This document shows positions 4,190-11,381 of a DNA stretch of 11,381 nucleotides, piece after piece; positions within the stretch are counted from its first letter, which is position 1; each line of letters begins with the position of its first letter. The position numbers and the translations under genes were made by a program. A model generated the notes under the pieces. The model searched no databases and had not been told where the DNA came from. It was given only the letters and a program-made list of their open reading frames with translations. This stretch comes from Clostridiaceae bacterium (GTDB taxonomy: Bacteria; Bacillota; Clostridia; Acetivibrionales; DUMC01): the NCBI GenBank assembly GCA_012512865.1, contig JAAZDH010000333.1:1-11381 (forward strand), given 5' to 3'.

Positions 4190-6934
4190 CTAACCCAGCC
4201 GCACCAACCCCGACCCCTTCACGGGAGCGCAAACTGTCACATCAGGCTCAAGATTTCTGGGCTCATAGTACTCTTTATCCAGCTTTGCAATTAATGCATT
4301 AACTGTGCCCTCCTCCACCAAAATCATCACGCATCCGCCAAGACCAGCACCGGATATTTGGGCTCCCATGACGCCCTTCACCCTCAAAGCCATGTCTACA
4401 ATGTAGTCAATTTCAGAAATGGAACAGGCATATCCACCGGGCTGCCTCTCAATTTGTGCCCTGAGTACCCTTTCAGGATTTTCGCTTCTCAAATCATTTA
4501 TAAGTTTCTCCAGCTTCACATCCGGCAAGCTCCAGTCATACTCGTACATATTGCCATCCTCATCATAATACACAATCCTGTCTCCATTATGGCTTATATT
4601 CATCATCTTTCCAAATTCTTCTATTTCCCCTGCTTCAATCATTTCCTTGCAAAGCTTCGCCCTGCGACATTCCGCTATGCCAAACATGGTTACTGCTCTC
4701 ACATAATAATAATCGGGCGGATTGTGTGATGCCAGTATACGTTTTATTTTTCCATGATTTTCGCTAGATATTAAAGCAAATAAATCTTCCACTTTTACTC
4801 TTTCCGGCAACTCAAGGAGCATTTCATATATCTTACTTTGTGTAACTCCAAGCTTGTCTGTATTTATATCCCGAAGATGCTCTACAACTTCTTTATATTG
4901 CGGGAATTTATCTTTAAATATCATTACCCCAAACTCATAAGCAGCAACCCTGCTGTTGAAAGCATCCTTAGAGTTTGTTGTCTTGTTTGCCTTGATATGG
5001 GAATTTGCAATTATCAGCTTATAACCCATAGGGAAACTGTATATATCTTCAAAACTAAAAGGCATAAACCCAAGCTTTACGATATAACCTCTTTCTGCAA
5101 ATTTCATGGCAGCATGATCGGCAGCTCCTCCTCTAGAACCGACGTACCATTCACCTTCCCCACATAGTTCTACGAATTTCTGCGGCGTTAAATCAAGTCC
5201 ATTTAAAACATGAAAAGCTTCTGCAGTTGATACAACCATGGCCGACGAACTTGACAATCCTGCTGCAATCGGAATATTGCCCGTAAATGCCATATCCATA
5301 CCTTTAAGCTTTCTGTCCCTGAACTGGTACTGCAGCCTTAGTATTGGCGCTTTCACATAGTTGACCCAGTCACCCTTTGCATTTATTATCATCTGCTCTA
5401 TCTCGCCCGACTCAAGGTAGCTTAACCAGTTGTCCCAATCAAGCTCTACCAGATGATCAGATATACTAAATTCCCGTTCCTTAAAATCATCACTTGTGTT
5501 TACTATTGTGACCCTGTCATCATCTCTTACAGAAGAAACAGCAATGACTTCTTTATTTATTGACATAACATTTACATTGCCGCCGCGATGGTCTATGTGC
5601 CTTCCCATTAAGTTTATGCGCCCTGGAGCCCTGGTAATAACAACCTTCCTGTTCTTGCCATTACCGTACCTCTCCGCAAAAAGGCCCAGCACCTTAAGGT
5701 AAACTTCCCTTCTTTCGTTAATAAGGTGTTCATCATTTCCATATGTATCAGCAAGCCATGCCATCAAGTCCCTATCCCTGTTTTCAAACAAGTATATCCA
5801 TTCGCTAACGGTCTTATAGCAACTACCATCGCTCAAAACATCGCTTTCACGCTGTACTCTACTTATTCTAAGTTTTCTGTAATAATCCTCTATTTTTAGC
5901 AGTTCTTCCACGTTGTTAAAGCTCATTATTTCGTACTTATCCTTTACAGCTTCCAATTCCAGCTTAAATTTCCCGCTTGATGCAAGGATTTCCACTATAT
6001 CTGTCAGGTATTCCTCTCCCTGTGCATTATCATCGCTTAATAACGGAAAAGCATAACTTGCGGCTTCCTTGCTAAGCATGTAGAAACTTGCATTTGTAAA
6101 CAAAGAATTATCTATGTATCCAGGATCAAATACCTTATTTCCGATTTTGATACCTGCTTTTTCCGATACGACTCTATAGATAAAATCCAGCCTGTCTTTA
6201 TTGTCATTATTGCCTCTATTGCCAGTTTTGCCATTATCACCATCATCAATTCTATCATTACTACCACTATCCAATAAACTCTTCACTTCACTTATTACTT
6301 TTTCTCTTTTCTTATTGCTGGAAATTATCGCTGCTGCATATTCTTCAATAGCTGAATATATGTACCCCAATTCTTCACCCGCTTCCAGCATTTCCTTGAA
6401 CTTCATATAAATCATGGCTTTTTTAGTATCCAGTTCTTCCACTATGCCAATAGGTTTACCGCCTTCATCAAGCACAACACGTCCTCCTGTAGGGTTTACC
6501 TCTTTAGGCTGTACTGATAATATAAGGTCGGCTTTGGCATCATAGAACTTATTTGCCACTCTTCTTATAAATCCGGCATCGGTAATCTTATCCCCCATAG
6601 TAATAATAACCGGGCCGTCAATATTAAATTTTTCTATAAAACTATAGCCTATTCGTGCAGCATTACCTGTACCCTTTTGCTCTTTCTGGTAAACAAAGGT
6701 AGTTTTAGGATAACTACCGCCAATACACTCAATAACTTGTCCCGAAAGAGATCCAACCACTATAATAAACCGGTTTAATCCAACTTTGTCGAAATTATTC
6801 AATGAGCGTAGTATTGCCGGTACTCCATCAATTTCAAAACACACCTTATGCTTTGTTTCAGATTGCATGCGCGTACCTTTTCCACCGCAAAGCAATATAC
6901 AGTTAATGTTGTTCTTACTGTTTTCATTTAGCAC
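4190..6934 (-). CDS. GlmU-like uridylyltransferase fused to a galactokinase-like GHMP sugar kinase
   Basis: This ~914-residue fusion has two catalytic domains. Residues ~10-315 are a GlmU-like sugar-1-phosphate uridylyltransferase: CGGKGTRM (16-23), KGTGNAA (87-93), MGDK, TGGRVV and SDDNAQGEEYLTDI (300-313). Residues ~430-910 are a galactokinase-like GHMP kinase: RAPGRINLMGRHIDHRGG (435-452), GNIPIAAGLSSSSAM (552-566), GGAADH with the likely catalytic Asp606, and AQISGAGLGG (858-867). I infer that it phosphorylates a free sugar at C1 and converts it to a UDP-sugar. Arg replaces the Glu of the galactokinase motif GEHTDY that contacts the 6-hydroxyl, which would suit a C6 carboxylate such as galacturonate. 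A hydrophilic Asn/Asp/Gly linker interrupts the first domain (222-249). The GTG at 6934 follows GGGGGTGA by 5 nt; starts at 6949 or 6973 are possible but lack good sites. It lies 69 nt after the dehydrogenase gene. The exact substrate is unproven. Confidence 0.85.
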   Translation of the reverse strand: MLNENSKNNINCILLCGGKGTRMQSETKHKVCFEIDGVPAILRSLNNFDKVGLNRFIIVVGSLSGQVIECIGGSYPKTTFVYQKEQKGTGNAARIGYSFIEKFNIDGPVIITMGDKITDAGFIRRVANKFYDAKADLILSVQPKEVNPTGGRVVLDEGGKPIGIVEELDTKKAMIYMKFKEMLEAGEELGYIYSAIEEYAAAIISSNKKREKVISEVKSLLDSGSNDRIDDGDNGKTGNRGNNDNKDRLDFIYRVVSEKAGIKIGNKVFDPGYIDNSLFTNASFYMLSKEAASYAFPLLSDDNAQGEEYLTDIVEILASSGKFKLELEAVKDKYEIMSFNNVEELLKIEDYYRKLRISRVQRESDVLSDGSCYKTVSEWIYLFENRDRDLMAWLADTYGNDEHLINERREVYLKVLGLFAERYGNGKNRKVVITRAPGRINLMGRHIDHRGGNVNVMSINKEVIAVSSVRDDDRVTIVNTSDDFKEREFSISDHLVELDWDNWLSYLESGEIEQMIINAKGDWVNYVKAPILRLQYQFRDRKLKGMDMAFTGNIPIAAGLSSSSAMVVSTAEAFHVLNGLDLTPQKFVELCGEGEWYVGSRGGAADHAAMKFAERGYIVKLGFMPFSFEDIYSFPMGYKLIIANSHIKANKTTNSKDAFNSRVAAYEFGVMIFKDKFPQYKEVVEHLRDINTDKLGVTQSKIYEMLLELPERVKVEDLFALISSENHGKIKRILASHNPPDYYYVRAVTMFGIAECRRAKLCKEMIEAGEIEEFGKMMNISHNGDRIVYYDEDGNMYEYDWSLPDVKLEKLINDLRSENPERVLRAQIERQPGGYACSISEIDYIVDMALRVKGVMGAQISGAGLGGCVMILVEEGTVNALIAKLDKEYYEPRNLEPDVTVCAPVKGSGLVRLG

Positions 6935-6939
6935 AATGC

Positions 6940-6947
6940 TCACCCCC
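6940..6947 (-). promoter_or_regulatory. Ribosome binding site deciding the start of the fusion enzyme
   Basis: GGGGGTGA on the minus strand, one mismatch from GGAGGTGA, ends 5 nt before the GTG at 6934. The upstream ATG at 6973 has only GAGGT 13 nt away, and the ATG at 6949 has nothing convincing, so the GTG is preferred. Confidence 0.6.
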
Positions 6948-7003
6948 ATAAACTGGATATGCCTAGTTTGCATGATATGCTTTTCGACCTCAAAATCACG
7001 CTC

Positions 7004-8311
7004 TCAAAGGCACCAATACAAAAATCCTAGATTTTGGGCAACTTCACAATCAAATATACCTTTCACGTCAACCAATACATAGCTTCCGTTCCTGTATTTA
7101 CCTTTTAGCTTTTCTAAATCAAGGCTCTTGTAATCGTTATGACTTACTGCAAGGATAATGGCATCAATATCGTTTATATCGCCGAATTCTTCAATTATGA
7201 TTCCGTATTCCTTCTCTGTGACTTCTCTATCTGCAATGGGATCCGTGACATGAACTTCAACCCCGTATTCCTGTAATTCTCTTACAATATCTATTACTTT
7301 GCTGTTCCTTGTATCAGGCACATTTTCTTTAAAGGTAAAGCCCATAACCAACACCCTGGAACCTTTAACCTGCCTGTCGGCCTTTACAAGCATCTTAATG
7401 GTATTCTCTGCAACATACTCCCCCATGTTGTCATTAATCCGCCTTCCAGCCAGAATAACTTCAGGGTGGTAGCCTAGTTCTTCTGCCTTATAGGTCAGGT
7501 AATAAGGATCTACTCCTATACAGTGACCTCCTACCAAACCAGGGGTAAAGTTTAAAAAATTCCATTTAGTGCCTGCTGCTTTGAGTACTGCCTTGGTATC
7601 AATACCCATCTTATTAAAAATAATTGAAAGCTCATTCACAAAAGCAATATTAATATCCCTTTGTGTATTCTCGATGACCTTTGCAGCTTCAGCAACCTTT
7701 ATGCTTTCAGCTTTATATATGCCTGCCTCTACTATCAGGCCGTAAACCACTGCAACTTCCTCAAGGCATTCCTCGTCCATCCCTGCTACAACCTTGGTTA
7801 TTTTTGTAACAGTATGGACCTTGTCCCCCGGGTTTATCCTTTCGGGAGAATATCCCACTTTGAAATCTACGCCGCACTTTAAGCCCGATGACTTTTCAAG
7901 AAGGGGTATGCACACTTCCTCTGTTAATCCCGGGTACACGGTAGACTCGTATACAACAATTGAACCTGGCACAAGGTTTCTTCCCACTATTTCGCTGGCA
8001 CTTATAATAGGTTTTAGGTTAGGCGTCCGGTCTTTATTAATTGGTGTGGGGACAGCAACGATATGAAACTTTGCCTTCTTTAAATCCCCTTCATTACTGG
8101 TAAAATAAATGCTGGTTTTCTTTATCTCCTCCCCCACTTCTCCCGTAGGGTCAATCCCTTTTTTATATGTTTCAATTTTCTCCTTATCTATATCAAATCC
8201 AATAACATTAACCTTCTTTGCAAATTCAACCGCCAATGGAAGCCCCACATATCCTAGACCAATTACTGAAATATTTTCTTTCCTGTTTATAATATCTTCG
8301 AACAAAGCCAC
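7004..8311 (-). CDS. Nucleotide-sugar 6-dehydrogenase, TviB/WbpO-like
   Basis: This 435-aa enzyme of the UDP-glucose/GDP-mannose dehydrogenase family oxidises the C6 alcohol of a UDP-sugar to a carboxylate in two NAD-dependent steps. It shows the N-terminal Rossmann motif ISVIGLGYVGLPLA (14-27), VAVPTPI, YSPERINPGD (154-163) and the helix with AKVIENTQRD. The catalytic cysteine is at 264 in GGHCIGVDPYYL, followed by AGRRINDNMG and a C-terminal nucleotide-binding domain (about 315-425). GGHCIGVDPYYLT with AGRRIND is the pattern of TviB/WbpO enzymes acting on UDP-GlcNAc or UDP-GalNAc, rather than UDP-glucose dehydrogenase proper. The GTG at 8311 follows AAGGACGGTGAT. It starts 77 nt after the epimerase gene, with which it would make and interconvert a UDP-uronic acid. 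The exact sugar is uncertain. Confidence 0.88.
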   Translation of the reverse strand: MALFEDIINRKENISVIGLGYVGLPLAVEFAKKVNVIGFDIDKEKIETYKKGIDPTGEVGEEIKKTSIYFTSNEGDLKKAKFHIVAVPTPINKDRTPNLKPIISASEIVGRNLVPGSIVVYESTVYPGLTEEVCIPLLEKSSGLKCGVDFKVGYSPERINPGDKVHTVTKITKVVAGMDEECLEEVAVVYGLIVEAGIYKAESIKVAEAAKVIENTQRDINIAFVNELSIIFNKMGIDTKAVLKAAGTKWNFLNFTPGLVGGHCIGVDPYYLTYKAEELGYHPEVILAGRRINDNMGEYVAENTIKMLVKADRQVKGSRVLVMGFTFKENVPDTRNSKVIDIVRELQEYGVEVHVTDPIADREVTEKEYGIIIEEFGDINDIDAIILAVSHNDYKSLDLEKLKGKYRNGSYVLVDVKGIFDCEVAQNLGFLYWCL

Positions 8312-8360
8312 TATATCACCGTCCTTTACTTATGCTTCATTTATGCTGCTTTCTTTGCTC

Positions 8361-8407
8361 TACACATTATACTCCACTGTATACTTTACTACACTTTATA
8401 ATACTCC
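8361..8407. repeat. Imperfect direct repeat between epimerase and dehydrogenase genes
   Basis: TACACATTATACTCC (8361-8375) recurs as TACACTTTATAATACTCC (8390-8407), with a related TATACTTTAC between them, so the 77-nt spacer is largely a degenerate tandem repeat. The second copy runs into the last codons of the epimerase gene. No function is evident. Confidence 0.4.
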
Positions 8408-9399
8408 TTGTACCAATCAACAAACCTGCCTATCCCATCCTCAATGGATGTTGCAGGCTTGAAATCCACATCCCTCATCAAATCATCTACATCTGCATAA
8501 GTTGCAGGTACATCCCCCGGCTGCATGGGCAAGTATTCCTTTTTGGCCTTTTTGCCAAGCTTTTCTTCAAGCACCTCAATAAATCTTGTCAATTCTACAG
8601 GATTGTTGTTGCCTATATTATACACTTTATATGGTGCACAGCTTGTTCCCGGGTCAGGGTTGCTTGAATCCCAGTCCGGGTTGGCTTTAGGAGGCCTGGG
8701 CATAAGCCTCACTATTCCTTCTATAATGTCATCAATATACGTAAAATCCCGTTTCATGTTGCCGTAGTTAAACACCTTTATGGGCTTTCCTTCAAGAATA
8801 GACTTTGTGAATAAGAACAAGGCCATATCAGGCCTGCCCCAAGGTCCATATACCGTAAAGAATCTCAAGCCCGTAATAGGAATGCCAAACAAATGGCTAT
8901 ATACATGGGCCATAAGTTCATTGGATTTCTTTGTTGCCGCATACAGGCTTATGGGATGGTCAATGTTGTCATGCACAGAAAATGGTATCTTCGTATTTGA
9001 GCCGTATACCGAGCTTGACGATGCAAATATTAAATGGGAAACTTCATTGTACCTGCATGCTTCTAGGATATTGAGAAAACCAACAATATTTGAATCTATA
9101 TAAACTCTCGGGTTTTCAAGGCTATAACGCACACCCGCCTGAGCAGCAAGGTTTATTACAGCATCAAATTTATGCTCTGCAAATATCTTTTTAATAGCTT
9201 CAGCATCTTCTAAAGAATATTTGTAAAAAGTGAAATTATTATACTGCTTAAGGATGTTTAACCTGGATTCCTTCAGGTTAACATCGTAATAGTTATTTAT
9301 GTTATCTAAACCAATGATGTTGTGATTTTCAGATAGTAATCTTTTACTAAGATGAAAACCAATAAATCCGGCAGCGCCAGTAATTAGGTGGTTTGACAT
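8389..9399 (-). CDS. NAD-dependent UDP-glucuronate 4-epimerase
   Basis: This 336-aa extended SDR protein probably interconverts UDP-glucuronate and UDP-galacturonate by inversion at C4 with bound NAD. It has the Rossmann motif TGAAGFIG (7-14), NLAAQAGVRYSLENP (83-97), the serine patch at 127-130, and the catalytic YAATK (Tyr153, Lys157). It also has the stretch LRFFTVYGPWGRPDMALFLF, characteristic of UDP-GlcA 4-epimerases as opposed to GalE. NYGNMKRDFTYIDDIIEGIV fits the same group. The ATG at 9399 follows AGGAGGTT closely; an upstream ATG at 9441 would add 14 residues and ignore this site. It lies between capG and a nucleotide-sugar dehydrogenase, the usual partner supplying uronic acids to a capsule repeat unit. 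A UDP-HexNAc uronate substrate is possible given that neighbour. Confidence 0.9.
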   Translation of the reverse strand: MSNHLITGAAGFIGFHLSKRLLSENHNIIGLDNINNYYDVNLKESRLNILKQYNNFTFYKYSLEDAEAIKKIFAEHKFDAVINLAAQAGVRYSLENPRVYIDSNIVGFLNILEACRYNEVSHLIFASSSSVYGSNTKIPFSVHDNIDHPISLYAATKKSNELMAHVYSHLFGIPITGLRFFTVYGPWGRPDMALFLFTKSILEGKPIKVFNYGNMKRDFTYIDDIIEGIVRLMPRPPKANPDWDSSNPDPGTSCAPYKVYNIGNNNPVELTRFIEVLEEKLGKKAKKEYLPMQPGDVPATYADVDDLMRDVDFKPATSIEDGIGRFVDWYKEYYKV

Positions 9400-9404
9400 G
9401 GGAC

Positions 9405-9412
9405 AACCTCCT
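9405..9412 (-). promoter_or_regulatory. Ribosome binding site fixing the epimerase start
   Basis: AGGAGGTT on the minus strand, a perfect Shine-Dalgarno core, lies 5 nt before the ATG at 9399. It shows that the in-frame ATG at 9441 is not the start. Confidence 0.8.
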
Positions 9413-9434
9413 GTATATTGTTTTATTAGTTTTA

Positions 9435-9490
9435 TATGCATAATTTCGATTATTCTTATATTCTTATAATTTTCGTATGCATTATTTTCG
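9435..9490. repeat. Direct repeat pair in the capG-epimerase spacer
   Basis: TATGCATAATTTCG (9435-9448) and TATGCATTATTTTCG (9476-9490) are near-identical copies spaced 41 nt apart, about four helical turns, in the 117-nt gap between capG and the epimerase gene. Each contains the palindrome ATGCAT. A weak promoter-like TTGTCG (minus strand, 9488-9493) overlaps one copy, with a TATAAG 20 nt further on. They could be paired operator sites for an internal promoter, or chance in AT-rich DNA. Confidence 0.35.
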
Positions 9491-9516
9491 ACAAACTTTA
9501 GACTTCATAAGGTATA

Positions 9517-10656
9517 TTACTTCCTCCAGACCATCCTATTAACTATCCCTACATAGCTTTGTATAATCTTTACCACCTTTGTGCTTACATTTAAATCCAC
9601 ATAATCAGATACTGCAACACCAAGATCACCATTCATATACATATTAACAGCAAGATCAACTGCCTGCAGCACCTCATTTGTGCTGATACCGCCGATAATA
9701 AAATTACCCTTATCCATAGCCTCGGGACGCTCAGTACTGGTACGAATTGATACAGCAGGAAATTTGAAATACGATGCTTCCTCCGGTATTGTTCCGCTAT
9801 CGGAAACTACACAAAAAGCATTTATCTGAAGGTTATTGTAATCAGAAAACCCAAAGGGCTTTAGGCTTCGTACGTTAGGATGGAATTTAAATCCCCTCTT
9901 CTCAATAAATTTTGCACTTCTAGGATGGGTGCTGTAAATAACAGGCACGTCATAATACTCTGCCATGGCGTTTACTGCATTCATAAGAGAAAAGAAATTT
10001 TTCTCAATATCAATATTTTCTTCGCGATGAGCAGAAAGCAGGATATATTTCCCTTTCTCCAGTCCCAACTCATCAAGTATCTTGCTGTTCTTAATTTTTT
10101 CAATATTTGCTGTTAACACTTCCGGCATGGGTGAACCCGTAACATATGTACGTTCTTTCGCTACACCCTCAGAATTCAAATATCGCCTGGCATGCTCACT
10201 ATAACACAAATTCACATCGGCAATATGGTCAACAATCCTTCTATTCATTTCTTCAGGCAAGTTCTCATCAAAACACCTGTTACCCGCCTCCATATGAAAT
10301 ATGGGTATTTTAAGCCTTTTAGCAGATATAGCAGATAAAGCTGAATTTGTATCACCCAAAACTAAGAGTGCATCCGGTTTCAATTGAGAGAGCAGCTTAT
10401 AGCTCCTTGCAATAATATTACCAATGGTTTCTCCTAAATCTTCACTAGCTGCATCTAAATAATAATCTGGTTTCCTTAATCCTAAATCCTCGAAGAATAT
10501 CTGGTTAAGTGTATAATCCCAATTTTGACCTGTATGCACAAGTATATGCTCAAAGTATTTATCACATTTTTTAATAACTTCAGACAAACGTATTATTTCA
10601 GGCCTTGTGCCAAGTATTGTCACCAGCTTCAATTTTCTTATTGACGTGCTTTTCAC
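9517..10656 (-). CDS. capG: UDP-GlcNAc 2-epimerase family enzyme, CapG/FnlC type
   Basis: This 379-aa non-hydrolysing UDP-sugar 2-epimerase is of normal length. In the CapE-CapF-CapG route this enzyme converts UDP-N-acetyl-L-pneumosamine (6-deoxy-L-talo form) to UDP-N-acetyl-L-fucosamine. Visible motifs are TILGTRPEIIRLSEVI (13-28), HTGQNWDYTLNQIFFEDLG, LVLGDTNSALSA with Asp102, HMEAGNRCFDENLPEEMNRR with Glu123 and the following acidic pair, SAHREEN with His210, and DSGTIPEEA (286-294). EIIRLS and HTGQNWDY point to the FnlC/CapG branch rather than WecB. The GTG at 10656 lies 2 nt after the capF stop with GAGGAGGT upstream, so the two are co-translated. Cytoplasmic; it supplies a sugar for capsule or exopolysaccharide. 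Confidence 0.9.
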   Translation of the reverse strand: MKSTSIRKLKLVTILGTRPEIIRLSEVIKKCDKYFEHILVHTGQNWDYTLNQIFFEDLGLRKPDYYLDAASEDLGETIGNIIARSYKLLSQLKPDALLVLGDTNSALSAISAKRLKIPIFHMEAGNRCFDENLPEEMNRRIVDHIADVNLCYSEHARRYLNSEGVAKERTYVTGSPMPEVLTANIEKIKNSKILDELGLEKGKYILLSAHREENIDIEKNFFSLMNAVNAMAEYYDVPVIYSTHPRSAKFIEKRGFKFHPNVRSLKPFGFSDYNNLQINAFCVVSDSGTIPEEASYFKFPAVSIRTSTERPEAMDKGNFIIGGISTNEVLQAVDLAVNMYMNGDLGVAVSDYVDLNVSTKVVKIIQSYVGIVNRMVWRK

Positions 10657-10658
10657 TC

Positions 10659-11381
10659 TCAGACCTCCTCATAGTAAGTATCTGGCTTATTAGGGTCATA
10701 ACACTCATTTGCCCACATAATTGTTACCATATCAGTATCTCCCAAATTTTCTATGTTGTGTGTATACCCTGGTGGTATGTCAACTACTTCCAGCTTATCT
10801 CCACTAACATAATATTCAATAACTTTATCTGAACCAATTTTCCTAAACCTTATTACACCTTTCCCGCTCACAACCAAGAATTTTTCATTTTTTGTATTAT
10901 GCCAATGATTACCCTTGGTAATACCAGGTTTTGAAATATTAACAGATACTTGTCCCCTGTTCGGGGTTCGAATAAACTCGGTAAAAGAACCTCTATTATC
11001 AATATTCATCTTCAATGCATAACTAAAGTTATCTTCCGACAAGTAGCTCAAATAGGTACTATATAGCTTTTTGATGAATTCATCTGACATATCCGGAATA
11101 GATAGCTTTTCACGACTATTCTTGAATGAATATATTAAATCAACTATTTCTCCCAAAGTAATGGTATGAACAACCGGTACCTCGCAAAAATCACCCACAC
11201 GATTTTCTTCACCCTTTAATGCTCTTATTAATTCCTTCACCACATCATCTATGTAAACCAAATTCATAACAACACTGGGGTCGTTCACAGTTATAGGCAA
11301 ATCACGGGCAATATTGTAACAAAACGTAGCAATTGCACTATTGTAGTTAGGCCTGCACCATTTCCCAAAGACATTCGGAAA
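10659..11381 (-). CDS. capF: CapF-type UDP-2-acetamido-2,6-dideoxy-hexulose reductase (5' end outside window)
   Basis: The frame is open to the window edge: translation above 11300 gives FPNVFGKWCRPNYNS and TFCYNIARD, which belong to CapF, so the gene starts outside. The visible 240 residues are the end of the SDR domain (LPITVNDPSVVMNLVYIDDV) and a complete C-terminal cupin, with GNHWHNTKNEKFLVVSGKG as the metal-binding strand and IPPGYTHNIENLG near the end. From family knowledge, full CapF has about 370 residues. It reduces the 4-keto intermediate made by CapE using NADPH, the cupin domain acting first as epimerase. The product passes to CapG, encoded 2 nt downstream. A fnlB/wbjC name would be equivalent. 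About 130 residues are missing because of the cut, not because of damage. Confidence 0.93.
   Translation of the reverse strand, partial: FPNVFGKWCRPNYNSAIATFCYNIARDLPITVNDPSVVMNLVYIDDVVKELIRALKGEENRVGDFCEVPVVHTITLGEIVDLIYSFKNSREKLSIPDMSDEFIKKLYSTYLSYLSEDNFSYALKMNIDNRGSFTEFIRTPNRGQVSVNISKPGITKGNHWHNTKNEKFLVVSGKGVIRFRKIGSDKVIEYYVSGDKLEVVDIPPGYTHNIENLGDTDMVTIMWANECYDPNKPDTYYEEV
10663..10670 (-). promoter_or_regulatory. Ribosome binding site of capG inside the end of capF
   Basis: GAGGAGGT on the minus strand forms the last codons of capF (Glu-Glu-Val) and lies 6 nt before the GTG at 10656. It fixes the capG start and implies translational coupling of the two genes. Confidence 0.8.

Noticed and set aside
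4358..5167. Plus-strand open frames of 109-123 codons
   Set aside because: They lie opposite the kinase domain of the fusion enzyme, have no convincing ribosome sites and resemble no family; they are antisense shadows. The same holds for other plus-strand frames opposite the sugar genes.
10659..11300. Reading capF as a complete 213-aa protein from a TTG at 11300
   Set aside because: The frame stays open to the window edge and the extra codons encode conserved CapF sequence (VFGKWCRPNYNS), so the true start is outside.
1..11381. CRISPR arrays, tRNA, rRNA and insertion-sequence ends
   Set aside because: No regularly spaced repeats, tRNA-like cloverleaf sequence, conserved rRNA stretches or transposase genes were seen on either strand by eye.

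Overview
The window looks like a chromosomal piece of a low-GC Gram-positive bacterium. Clostridia is the most likely class: AT-rich codons with many AGA, AGG and ATA, strong AGGAGG-type ribosome binding sites, GTG starts, and families common there (VanZ, MNT/HEPN modules, NTP_transf_5). This is inferred from composition and gene types only. Every gene I can support lies on the minus strand, so transcription runs from high to low coordinates.

Right part (11381 to about 4190): nucleotide-sugar section of a capsule or exopolysaccharide operon. It opens with the 3' two thirds of capF (cut by the window edge) followed 2 nt later by capG. These are the last two enzymes making UDP-N-acetyl-L-fucosamine; the expected first enzyme, CapE/FnlA, would lie outside the window. 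Next come a UDP-glucuronate 4-epimerase-type SDR protein, a TviB/WbpO-type nucleotide-sugar 6-dehydrogenase, and a large (about 914 aa) two-domain protein joining a GlmU-like uridylyltransferase to a galactokinase-like GHMP kinase. The last three could together feed a UDP-uronic acid (UDP-GalA or UDP-GalNAcA) into the polymer. The fusion enzyme could charge a free sugar to its UDP form in one polypeptide. In its kinase part the usual galactokinase motif GEHTDY reads GRHIDH. Arg thus replaces the Glu that contacts the sugar 6-hydroxyl, which makes a uronic-acid substrate attractive.

Middle part (about 4117 to 2628): a decayed NTP_transf_5 nucleotidyltransferase gene with an in-frame TGA, a lost segment, a frame change and truncated ends; then a small VanZ-family membrane protein; then a very clear intrinsic terminator (12-bp perfect stem plus T run) that closes the transcription unit.

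Left part (about 2250 to 1): separate small units. A nucleotidyltransferase-fold protein (DUF6036-like) is translationally coupled to a 114-aa helical protein of unknown function, behind a plausible promoter. A 98-aa putative lipoprotein/membrane protein follows. At the far left is a broken MNT-HEPN (MntA/HepT-like) toxin-antitoxin pair: the antitoxin is split by a one-base frame change in an A6 run, and the HEPN gene loses its frame after about 40 codons. Three different nucleotidyltransferase-fold loci thus lie within 4.1 kb, two of them ruined. No tRNA, rRNA, CRISPR array or insertion sequence was recognised.
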